Positions 26,156-33,126 of a stretch of DNA of 64,000 nt are shown one piece after another. The first letter of the stretch is position 1; every line of letters begins with the position of its first letter. Where the stretch lies: assembly GCA_002069765.1 (NCBI GenBank), contig MWBZ01000006.1, positions 45,761-109,760 of the forward strand, given 5' to 3'. The stretch comes from a bacterium ADurb.Bin243. GTDB taxonomy: Bacteria > Muiribacteriota > UBA9980. The notes beneath the pieces were generated by a model that was given only the letters and a program-made list of their open reading frames with translations, did not search any database and was not told the DNA's origin. The translations under genes and the position numbers were made by a program.

Positions 26156-27100
26156 ATGGCTGATTTCAAAGCTACAAGAAACGGATACGGCGAGGCGCTC
26201 GTCGAACTCGGCGCTAAAAATTCGAAAGTGGTCGTGCTCGACGCCGATCTTTCAAAATCCACCATGACATATATGTTCGGCGAAAAATACCCGGAACGCT
26301 TTTTCAATATGGGCATAGCGGAGCAAAATCTTATAGGTACGGCTGCGGGCCTTTCAGCCGCCGGTTTTATCCCCTTCGCGTCCAGCTTCGGAATATTCGC
26401 TTCCGGCCGCGCTTACGAACAGATAAGAAATATCGTCTGCTACGCGAAACTCAACGTCAAAATAGGCGGCACGCACGGCGGCATCACCGTCGGCGAAGAC
26501 GGCGCCACCCATCAGGGCCTCGAAGAAATAGCCCTCATGCGCGTCATCCCCAATATGACCGTAATCGTCCCGGCAGATTTCGACGAAGCAAAAGCTGCCA
26601 CCATGGCCGCATGCGAGTACAACGGCCCGGTTTATCTCAGGCTCGGCCGCGATAAAGTCGAAACCATAACCGATTATTCAAACCGGCCGTTCGAAATAGG
26701 CAAAGGCTATGTCCTGGCCGACGGTTCCGACGTAACCATCGCGGCCACCGGGCTTATGAGCGCGTTCGCGCTTCAGGCCAGGAGCGCCCTTGCGGCTAAA
26801 GGCGTATCGGCGGCGGTAATACATCTTCCTACAATAAAGCCTCTCGATACTAAGCTTTTATACGAATACGCTCAGAAAACGCGCGCGTTCGTGACCTGTG
26901 AAGAGCATCAAATCGCCTGCGGAATGGGCTCCGCGGTCTGCGAATTCCTGTCGCAGAATATCCCGACGCCCGTTAAAATGGTCGGCGTCAACGATGTCTT
27001 CGGCGAAAGCGGCACGCCCAAAGAACTTCTCGAAGCTTATGGATTGAACGCTAACGGCATAATCAAAGCCGTAGATGAAGTCGTTAAATTAAAAAAATAA
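26156..27100 (+). CDS. transketolase, C-terminal subunit
   Basis: The 314 residues match the pyrimidine-binding and C-terminal domains of transketolase: VVLDADLSKST, FFNMGIAEQNLIGTAAGLS with the catalytic Glu, GGITVGEDGATHQGLEEIALMR, and a C-terminal domain with EEHQIACGMGSAV. It starts two bases after the partner's stop (GGAGG overlaps the upstream 3' end), so the two are made in equal amounts. After the stop a structured 3' element (27101-27220) follows instead of a simple terminator. Confidence 0.95.
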   Translation: MADFKATRNGYGEALVELGAKNSKVVVLDADLSKSTMTYMFGEKYPERFFNMGIAEQNLIGTAAGLSAAGFIPFASSFGIFASGRAYEQIRNIVCYAKLNVKIGGTHGGITVGEDGATHQGLEEIALMRVIPNMTVIVPADFDEAKAATMAACEYNGPVYLRLGRDKVETITDYSNRPFEIGKGYVLADGSDVTIAATGLMSAFALQARSALAAKGVSAAVIHLPTIKPLDTKLLYEYAQKTRAFVTCEEHQIACGMGSAVCEFLSQNIPTPVKMVGVNDVFGESGTPKELLEAYGLNANGIIKAVDEVVKLKK

Positions 27101-27220
27101 TATATAATGCTTAACCGCGATGTTTAAAATATAAAAAACTTAGGGGAAAGAAAAGGCTTCAGGCCCTTTCTCTCCCCTTAAACCACTCTCTATCCCTGTG
27201 TTTCCGTAATAAAGTCATTA
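27101..27220 (+). other. 3' hairpin element, copy E3, after transketolase
   Basis: A stem at 27142-27178 (AGGGGAAAGAAAAGGC with its near-complement, two A-C mismatches, loop TTCAG) is followed by CTTAAACCACTCTCTATCCC and later AATAAAG. Order and flanks match the elements after yggS (6733) and after the 608-residue gene (59644), while the stem bases differ. It fills most of the gap to the next gene. Confidence 0.5.
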
Positions 27221-27244
27221 TTTAAAGAGGTGCAGCGAAAAATT

Positions 27245-27574
27245 ATGAAAGCTATTGTTTTACTTACAGTGTCTAACGTGTTTATGACTTTCGCATGGTA
27301 CGGCCATTTAAAATATAAAACTTCGCCGCTATGGACGGCTATAATCGTCAGCTGGCTAATCGCCTTTGTCGAATATTGCTTTCAGGTGCCGGCCAACCGC
27401 ATCGGAAGCGCCGAATATTCCACGGCGCAGCTCAAAACGATACAGGAAGTAATTACTCTGGTCGTATTCGCGTTTTTTTCAGTGCTTTACTTAAAGGAAG
27501 AGTTCCGCTGGAATTATCTCGTAGGTTTCGCGTTCATGATCGGTGCGGTATTTTTCGTATTTAAAAAATGGTAA
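27245..27574 (+). CDS. small DMT-family (DUF486-like) membrane protein
   Basis: The chosen start gives MKAIVLLTVSNVFMTFAWYG, the typical opening of the DUF486 group, followed by three more hydrophobic segments in about 110 residues. NRIGSAEYSTAQLKTIQEV is a conserved stretch of the group. These proteins look like half-size drug/metabolite transporters and their substrate is unknown. The longer frame begins with GTG at 27230, inside the AGAGGTG that serves as RBS, so ATG at 27245 is preferred. The gene stands between transketolase and the amidase gene, which begins 21 bases later. Confidence 0.8.
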   Translation: MKAIVLLTVSNVFMTFAWYGHLKYKTSPLWTAIIVSWLIAFVEYCFQVPANRIGSAEYSTAQLKTIQEVITLVVFAFFSVLYLKEEFRWNYLVGFAFMIGAVFFVFKKW

Positions 27575-27595
27575 AATTTACTTATGGGAGCTAAT

Positions 27596-28840
27596 ATGCA
27601 TAAATTTTTCATTGCCGCCGCGTTAGTCGCGCTCGCTATATTACTTAATCCTTATATTACTTTTGCGTCCGGCTTCGATTATTCAAAGTTAAAAGGCAGG
27701 CGTATAATGCTCGATCCAGGCCATGGCGGAGACGATTGCGGAGCGGTTCGCCACGGCGTAAAAGAGTCGCACTTGAATTTGTCGGCCGCCCTTTATTTGA
27801 GAAAATTTCTTGAATTATCGGGCGCAGATGTTATAATGACGCGCGACACCGATGAAGCGGTTTCGCTGAACGCTCGTTTCGACGCCATCGATAAAGTAAA
27901 GCCCGACCTTTTCATATCTATGCATCATAACGACGCCGCCGATTCGTTTTACGCAAAGCCCGATTTTAAAAATTATACCGAAGTTTATTTTTCGGCGCTC
28001 TATGACGGAAACGCCGCGAATATAATTTCCGGACTGAGTTTTTACGGCGCTTTTCAAAAACTGTATAAAGTAGGAACGGTAAAAATAAAACCCGGCTATT
28101 TCAGGGTGATTCGAAATAAAAATATTCCGTCCATTCTGATGGAGCCTTTTTTCATGGGCGACGAATCGCTCGTTAAAACGGCCGCTTCTCCTTCTTATTC
28201 GCGCCACGAAGCGCTGGTTTATTTAAAGGCCGCAGCGAATTATTTCGCTAAGCTCGAGCAGGCTATAAAGTCTGAAGACCTGCAATACGCGATACCGCCG
28301 ATCCAAAATCTGACGCAGGAAACATTCGATGTTTTTTTAAGCTCTTCAACGAACGAATCTTTTTTGAAAACCGCCGCCGAACTGCTTAATCTCAATAATT
28401 TTAAAACCGTCGCCAATTCCGAACCATTTTTGGGCGATAAGAACATAAGCTCGCATTACGCATCAAAGCTTCTGGCGTTGAAAGACTATCTTGAACCGGA
28501 CCTTCTGCCGGCATATATAGAAGCGATCCGTTCCAACTCGGTTTCGGCTAAAATTCATATTTCTCTTTCATTCGATAGCGCAAAAAAAACGGCCGTTTAT
28601 GCTTATTATAAAAGCGCCAACGGCAAAAAACTTTCCGAAACCATTATCTGCGCCTTAAAAGCCGCCGGTATCGTTACCGAGTTCAAGCCTGACTCGTTTT
28701 ATATTTTGTCTTCTACTTCGTCCGTGACGGTAGTTTTGAATTTAAACCCGCAGGAAATCAACTTATCGGATAAGCATAAAATGTGGGAAATCAATATGGC
28801 GGTTTATTCGGCCGTTAAAAATTATTTATCGTCAAAATAA
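27596..28840 (+). CDS. exported N-acetylmuramoyl-L-alanine amidase (AmiC-like)
   Basis: After a signal peptide (to about residue 28), residues of about 33-215 are an Amidase_3 domain. The zinc ligands are in LDPGHGGDD, KESHLN and SMHHNDA, and the catalytic Glu is in ILMEPFFM. It cuts the amide bond between muramic acid and the stem peptide, as in daughter-cell separation or recycling. The last 200 residues have no known motif. The longer frame begins at 27584; ATG 27596 is chosen because GGGAG lies five bases upstream. A strong terminator follows at 28901. Confidence 0.88.
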   Translation: MHKFFIAAALVALAILLNPYITFASGFDYSKLKGRRIMLDPGHGGDDCGAVRHGVKESHLNLSAALYLRKFLELSGADVIMTRDTDEAVSLNARFDAIDKVKPDLFISMHHNDAADSFYAKPDFKNYTEVYFSALYDGNAANIISGLSFYGAFQKLYKVGTVKIKPGYFRVIRNKNIPSILMEPFFMGDESLVKTAASPSYSRHEALVYLKAAANYFAKLEQAIKSEDLQYAIPPIQNLTQETFDVFLSSSTNESFLKTAAELLNLNNFKTVANSEPFLGDKNISSHYASKLLALKDYLEPDLLPAYIEAIRSNSVSAKIHISLSFDSAKKTAVYAYYKSANGKKLSETIICALKAAGIVTEFKPDSFYILSSTSSVTVVLNLNPQEINLSDKHKMWEINMAVYSAVKNYLSSK

Positions 28841-28900
28841 GCCGCGGGCCATAAAAGTTGATGCTCCGCTAGAATATCGAGGCAATTCGAGATATAAAAA

Positions 28901-28938
28901 AACGGCCGGTCGGAATTATCCGAAACGGCCGTTTTTGT
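28901..28938 (+). terminator. strong intrinsic terminator after the amidase gene
   Basis: AACGGCCG pairs with CGGCCGTT around an inner CGGA/TCCG pair, then a T-run. An A-run upstream could let it act on the minus strand too, after the small frame at 28963. Confidence 0.9.
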
Positions 28939-28962
28939 TTTTTATTTTAATTTGTTTTCAAA

Positions 28963-29115
28963 TTATTCGGTTTCAGCTGTGGTTTTATTAGCTTCAGCGT
29001 CGTAATAAAGGGTTATAGTGTTTATTTTGGTGAGGTCGTATCCGTACCAAACCGCCGAGCTGTCGTCAATTTTATTAGCCTTTTTTTGCTTAAGCTTTAT
29101 TAGCGCGCAGCACAT
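28963..29115 (-). pseudogene. short protein-like frame overlapping the methyltransferase 3' end
   Basis: A 50-codon frame in the +1 register starts inside the methyltransferase gene and continues past its stop. The part after the stop reads like real protein (DDSSAVWYGYDLTKINTITL, then YYDAEANK) and it ends just before the terminator. The nonamer GCTAATAAA occurs both at the methyltransferase end and about 22 bases downstream. It may be the tail of a lost gene joined here by deletion, or a small overlapping gene. There is no RBS near the ATG. Confidence 0.3.
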
Positions 29116-29830
29116 AAAAAACGTAACCGTAATATTCGCCGTATTTTCTATATAGCGCGATCTCTGCGGCCTCGGCGTCGAACACTTTTTTCGCCTCGGG
29201 GTTGTCGCCGTATTTTTCTTTTAAATTCTGTATCCTTTTTTCAATGGGGCCGTAATAGTCTTCCCAGCCGGAACCGGGTATCGCGAAAACGCCGGCTATG
29301 CTGTATCCGCATGCGTCGGCTATTTTTAAATTTTCGTTCACGCTTTTCATCGCCGGATATTCCTTATTCCAGAAAGCTTTCGGCTCTTCCGGCATTTCGG
29401 GCGTGAGCCAGGATAATTCGGTAACTACTATATATCCGTCTTCGCGCAGCAGCTTTTTCCAGTCGCGCAGGCCTTTTTCGAATCCGTATATGTAAATTGC
29501 GCCTTCGGACCATATTAAATCAAACGACTTCGGCGCGAATTTCATATCGAACATCGATGCGTTGACGGTCGTAATTTTATCTGCCACTTTTTCATTCTCC
29601 GCTTTTCTGTTAAGCTTGTCCAGAAAAGGCTGATGGTTATCGAGCGCGGTTATTTGGCATTCGCAATTTTTGGCCAGTTCTATGGTCTGGCGTCCGGGGC
29701 CGCAGCCTATATCGAGTATTTTTGAATCCGGCGTCAAGCTGCGCACCATTTTTAAAGCCCTCTTTGTAGATTGGTTATTGCCGGGGGCCTCCCGTGGAAG
29801 ATCGTTGTGCACTTCGAAAAAAAAGTTCAT
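29090..29830 (-). CDS. class I SAM-dependent methyltransferase
   Basis: The 246 residues hold the SAM-binding motif KILDIGCGPGRQTIEL (about 37-52), an acidic strand ITALDNH, the FDLIWSEGAIYIYG motif IV and EDGYIVVTELSWL. These are typical of the Methyltransf_11/25 group acting on small molecules, and the acceptor is not evident. It has its own RBS AAGGAG eight bases upstream and stands alone. Its C-terminus (VLRANKA) overlaps a second frame described at 28963. Confidence 0.88.
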   Translation of the reverse strand: MNFFFEVHNDLPREAPGNNQSTKRALKMVRSLTPDSKILDIGCGPGRQTIELAKNCECQITALDNHQPFLDKLNRKAENEKVADKITTVNASMFDMKFAPKSFDLIWSEGAIYIYGFEKGLRDWKKLLREDGYIVVTELSWLTPEMPEEPKAFWNKEYPAMKSVNENLKIADACGYSIAGVFAIPGSGWEDYYGPIEKRIQNLKEKYGDNPEAKKVFDAEAAEIALYRKYGEYYGYVFYVLRANKA

Positions 29831-29924
29831 AAATTCTCCTTATATGTAATTTTTTATATTAAACCCAAAAGCGTCGCTGCAAAAAAAATCGCGTACTTAT
29901 AATTGGTTTTCGATATATTCTCAT

Positions 29925-30689
29925 TTATTTTCCGGCTTCGTTCTTATTGCCGGCAGGCCGTTTTTGGGATCCGCTTCCGGAAAAAACAAGCCTGAAGCCG
30001 ACATTGCTGTACCGATCGGCGTCGCTATTACCGACCCAGCGGCTCGCTGAGCTGCAGTTTTTGGCTTCGCTTGCGCAGGTGCCGCCGCGGGCCGCTCTTG
30101 AAGGCGGCTCGAAAGCCGATGTGGAACGGGCCGCCCCATCGCGATCGTCATTATCGCCGGCGCACCATTCCGAAACATTTCCCGCCATATCATATAAACC
30201 GAAAGCGTTCGGCTTCTTCTGCCCGACGGCTTGCGTTCTTAATCCTGAATTGCCAGCGTACCAGGCGTTTTTGCCTATCAATTCCCCCGAGGGATCGTCG
30301 CCGAAATAATATTTTTTTTGCGTTCCTGCGCGGCACGCGTATTCCCATTCAGTCTCCGTCGGCAATCTGAAACCTTCATGGCCGGACGGTTTCAACTCGT
30401 TGATTTTTTCAAGAAAGCCGTCCGTATTGAATATATCGTTCCATGAAATATTTTCTACGGGAAAATTATCGCCTGCATCTGTATTGCTGGGATTGTTTCC
30501 CATTATCTTTTTCCACTGCCCCTGCGTCACTTCATATTTGCCTATATACAAACCGTTCGGCAATTTAACCATTTCGAGCTTCACGCAGTCGCCGAGGTCT
30601 ATCGACAGGTTATCGCCGCCGGTCGAAGCGAATGACGGCGGCAAAGCAACAAACATTAAAAAGAGCGCCGCCAACAATACATTTTTCAT
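29925..30689 (-). CDS. exported SUMF1 (formylglycine-generating-enzyme-like) domain protein
   Basis: After a signal peptide ending near SFA, residues of about 30-240 form a SUMF1 domain: IGKYEVTQGQWKKIMGNNPS, PVENISWND, RLPTETEWEYACRAG, GLYDMAGNVSEWC, ARGGT and NVGFRLV. True FGEs oxidise a sulfatase cysteine using two cysteines spaced five apart; here Cys positions in GGTCASEAKNC do not fit that spacing, so this is probably a non-FGE member with a binding or structural role. It has its own promoter (30809-30837) and RBS (GGAGG). No sulfatase gene is near. Confidence 0.88.
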   Translation of the reverse strand: MKNVLLAALFLMFVALPPSFASTGGDNLSIDLGDCVKLEMVKLPNGLYIGKYEVTQGQWKKIMGNNPSNTDAGDNFPVENISWNDIFNTDGFLEKINELKPSGHEGFRLPTETEWEYACRAGTQKKYYFGDDPSGELIGKNAWYAGNSGLRTQAVGQKKPNAFGLYDMAGNVSEWCAGDNDDRDGAARSTSAFEPPSRAARGGTCASEAKNCSSASRWVGNSDADRYSNVGFRLVFSGSGSQKRPAGNKNEAGK

Positions 30690-30808
30690 TTTAATTCCTC
30701 CTGAAGTTTATAATTTTTTTAAAAATATCTTCCTGCGCTTCAGGGTTGTCGCCATGACCTTCGCCCGGCGATCGTCGCGCGCTTCGATAAAAAGTTCATT
30801 ATTTGTTT

Positions 30809-30837
30809 ATACTACACAAAAAAATCGCCGCTGTCAA
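30809..30837 (-). promoter_or_regulatory. sigma-70 type promoter of the SUMF1 gene
   Basis: On the minus strand TTGACA (30832-30837) is 17 bases from TAGTAT (30809-30814). The leader would be about 110 bases. The rest of the 30690-31056 gap holds the plus-strand -10 below and nothing else I can identify. Confidence 0.6.
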
Positions 30838-31006
30838 GAAAAATCGGGTGTTTATCCAGATCGTCCGTGCAGCCTCTGCATCCGTGTAATGTAGCTTCCG
30901 CGTATCTTATTTTCGAGCGACTATGACACGCTATAAAACAAATTCAGATACGGTCCTGGCTGAGTTGAATTTCAAATAATCTCTTTTATTTTTTATAAAA
31001 TTATTA

Positions 31007-31012
31007 TATAAT
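31007..31012 (+). promoter_or_regulatory. possible -10 element before the beta-lactamase-like gene
   Basis: TATAAT with only a poor -35 (TTTTAT, 17 bases upstream) in very AT-rich DNA. It lies 45 bases before the ATG at 31057. Confidence 0.3.
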
Positions 31013-31056
31013 GTCTTTTAATGTATTCATTAAGTTTTCCATAAAGGACGTGTTCT

Positions 31057-32190
31057 ATGGCTCATTACTACTCGAAAAAAATCATATTGTTAATGTCTCT
31101 GCTCGCCCTCTTTTTACTGTCCGTTCTTGCGCAAGGATGTTCCGGCGAAGGCGCGCCCGCCGCGCCGCAGAAAAAATACTCCGCCGCCACTGTCGCCGGC
31201 CTTGAAAAAATCGTCGAGTCGGGAATTGAGCAATTCGGAAATCCCGGCGCCCTGCTCTGCGTATGGGACGAAGGGTATGAGACGCTCATCATCTCCAAAG
31301 GCAAGGCCGACATCGCATCGGGCAGAGCGCCTAAGATAGCCGACGGTTTCAGGATAGGCAGCAACACAAAGGTTTTCACTGCTATGGCTGTGCTCATGCT
31401 GGCCGATCAGAAAAAGATATCGCTCGACGAAAAGCTTTCAAAATATATGCCCGACATGCCTCACGCCTCCGAAGTCACCGTCAGGCAGATCGGCAATCAC
31501 ACCGCCGGATATTTCAACTGCACCGACGACGAGGCTTTCGGCGCCGCCGCCAACGCCGATCTCACGAAGCGCTGGAAACCGGAGGAGATCATAAGCTATA
31601 TCAAAAACAGGCCGCTCGATTTCACGCCCGGCTCTAAATACAATTATTCGAACACCGGCTACATAATTCTGGGGATGCTCGTCGAAAGAATATCCGCGAT
31701 GACCTGGGAAAATTTCCTTTCGGAAAAAATATTCAAGCCGCTCGGGCTCAACGACACTTACTCGCCCGAAAACTCTTCCTTGAAAGGCGAATGCATGAAA
31801 GGTTACGTTACGCTCGGTACGAACCCGGTCGAAATAGCCATTGATCCATCATTTGCCTGGGCCGCCGGCTCTATCGTCTCAACCGTGCCCGACATGAAAA
31901 AGTGGCTGGAGGCCGTCCGAACCGGCGCGCTTCTTTCGCCCGCCATGGCGGCCGAGCAGAGAAAATGGGTCGACATGGGCCCCGACCCGTTCTTCAAAAA
32001 ATACGGATTCGGCCTGATGCAGGGCGGCGCTCAATTCCTCGGCCACGGCGGATCGATCGCGGGCTTCAACTCTTTCGCCTTCATAAGCGCCGACGGCCGC
32101 AAATGTGTGATCCTCGTCCACAACCTGGCGGCGGGCGTCAAGGAGATAGGCCCGAAGGTGATCGAATATCTCGGGCTGAACGATCATTGA
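31057..32190 (+). CDS. class C beta-lactamase-like serine hydrolase, lipoprotein
   Basis: The 377-residue protein has a signal peptide with a lipobox-like end (SVLAQGC), so it is probably membrane-anchored. The serine-hydrolase motifs are the SxxK box in IGSNTKVFTAMAVL, the YxN box in KYNYSNTGYIILG, and HGGSIAGFNSF as the third motif. The family includes AmpC lactamases, D-aminopeptidases and esterases. The third box reads HGG rather than KTG, which favours a peptidase or esterase over a true lactamase. RBS AAAGGA is nine bases upstream. It is a single gene, with a weak stem-loop after it. Confidence 0.88.
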   Translation: MAHYYSKKIILLMSLLALFLLSVLAQGCSGEGAPAAPQKKYSAATVAGLEKIVESGIEQFGNPGALLCVWDEGYETLIISKGKADIASGRAPKIADGFRIGSNTKVFTAMAVLMLADQKKISLDEKLSKYMPDMPHASEVTVRQIGNHTAGYFNCTDDEAFGAAANADLTKRWKPEEIISYIKNRPLDFTPGSKYNYSNTGYIILGMLVERISAMTWENFLSEKIFKPLGLNDTYSPENSSLKGECMKGYVTLGTNPVEIAIDPSFAWAAGSIVSTVPDMKKWLEAVRTGALLSPAMAAEQRKWVDMGPDPFFKKYGFGLMQGGAQFLGHGGSIAGFNSFAFISADGRKCVILVHNLAAGVKEIGPKVIEYLGLNDH

Positions 32191-32194
32191 TCCC

Positions 32195-32224
32195 AAAATG
32201 CTCTAAACGGATGATCCGCATTTT
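32195..32224 (+). terminator. probable terminator after the serine hydrolase gene
   Basis: AAAATGC pairs with GCATTTT, with an inner GGAT/ATCC pair. The T-tract is short. Confidence 0.45.
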
Positions 32225-32265
32225 AATTGCGGCCTGAATTTTACAATAAAGTTAAGTCATCGTAC

Positions 32266-32294
32266 TTGACAATTGAATCAAATAATGATATTTT
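32266..32294 (+). promoter_or_regulatory. sigma-70 type promoter of the MNT-HEPN module
   Basis: TTGACA (32266-32271), 17 bases, TATTTT (32289-32294), followed by a leader of about 70 bases to the MNT gene. Confidence 0.6.
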
Positions 32295-32371
32295 AATGAT
32301 CAGATCCGGAAATTCGGACGCTTCAACCGTCCGCCTCAAATGAGAGTTTTTTATTCTTCAGGAGCTCGAAC

Positions 32372-32662
32372 ATGAGTAAAGACGATATATTAAAAATATT
32401 GAATACTTATAAAACCGAGCACGCCGAGCAATACGGAATAACTAAAATTGGCCTTTTCGGCTCCTGCGCCCGCGGCGCCAACACCGCGCAAAGCGACATC
32501 GACGTATTCGTTACCATGCAAAAGCCGAACATAGTGTTACTTTCCCGCATCAGGACCGAGCTCGAGGAACTTTTCAAAACTCACGTCGACCTGGTCGAAT
32601 ACCGCGAAAGAATGAACGGCTTCCTCAAGTCGCGAATAGACAAAGAGGCCGTCTATGCATGA
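32372..32662 (+). CDS. MNT-family minimal nucleotidyltransferase (MntA-like antitoxin)
   Basis: The 96 residues contain the nucleotidyltransferase signature GLFGSCARGANTAQSDIDVF and a later HVDLVEY aspartate. In MntA-HepT systems this enzyme adds AMP to a tyrosine of the HEPN toxin and silences it. The stop overlaps the ATG of the HEPN frame by eight bases, the usual arrangement. The HEPN partner here carries a premature stop, so the antitoxin may have lost its target. RBS AGGAG lies eight bases upstream. A 73-bp piece of this gene's 3' end is also present at 37636. Confidence 0.9.
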   Translation: MSKDDILKILNTYKTEHAEQYGITKIGLFGSCARGANTAQSDIDVFVTMQKPNIVLLSRIRTELEELFKTHVDLVEYRERMNGFLKSRIDKEAVYA

Positions 32663-33023
32663 CGGCGAATTGTTGAAAGAAATTTTTTGGCAGATACTCG
32701 GAGCGTGCGATCGCATAATAAACAAAACGAGCAATATTATCGATCCCGAATATTTCTATACGAGCTAAGAAAACATGGATAAGCTCGACGCCATTTGCAT
32801 ATTGCTGATGGCGATCGGCGAAAGCCTTAAGAAGATCGATAAAATAACCGACGGCCAATTGCTCGTAAAGTACTCTCAGGTCGATTGGAAAGGTCTGAAA
32901 GGCCTGCGCGACATAATTGGCCATCAATACTTCGACATCAACGCCGAAGCGATAATTCAAACGTGCAAAACTGACATACCGCTTTTAAAAGATACCCTCT
33001 TAAAAATCATCACCGAAGAATAA
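32655..33023 (+). pseudogene. HEPN (HepT/DUF86) toxin gene interrupted by an in-frame stop
   Basis: Frame 32655-33023 would encode 122 residues of a DUF86 HEPN protein, but codon 38 is TAA (32766-32768). The first piece, MHDGELLKEIFWQILGACDR onward, covers helix one. The second, from an in-frame ATG at 32775, has LDAICILLMAIGESL and the RNase motif RDIIGHQY (R-x4-H). Both halves read as normal family sequence with no frameshift. Either it is freshly inactivated, or a short protein restarts at 32775 and keeps the R-x4-H motif. A sequencing error cannot be excluded. Confidence 0.75.
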
Positions 33024-33126
33024 CCCTTTAATTTCAAACTTATCATTTTCTTTTTTCATCAGTTCGAGCCCGCTGCGCGGCCTCGAAGCGCCTTCCGCGG
33101 CGGCTCCGGGCGTGACCGTCGCGCCG

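Noticed and set aside
29925..30689. A true formylglycine-generating enzyme
   Set aside because: The cysteine spacing does not match the catalytic pair and no sulfatase gene is nearby.
31057..32190. A beta-lactam resistance gene
   Set aside because: The serine and tyrosine boxes fit the wider hydrolase family, but the third box is HGG rather than KTG, so lactamase activity cannot be claimed.
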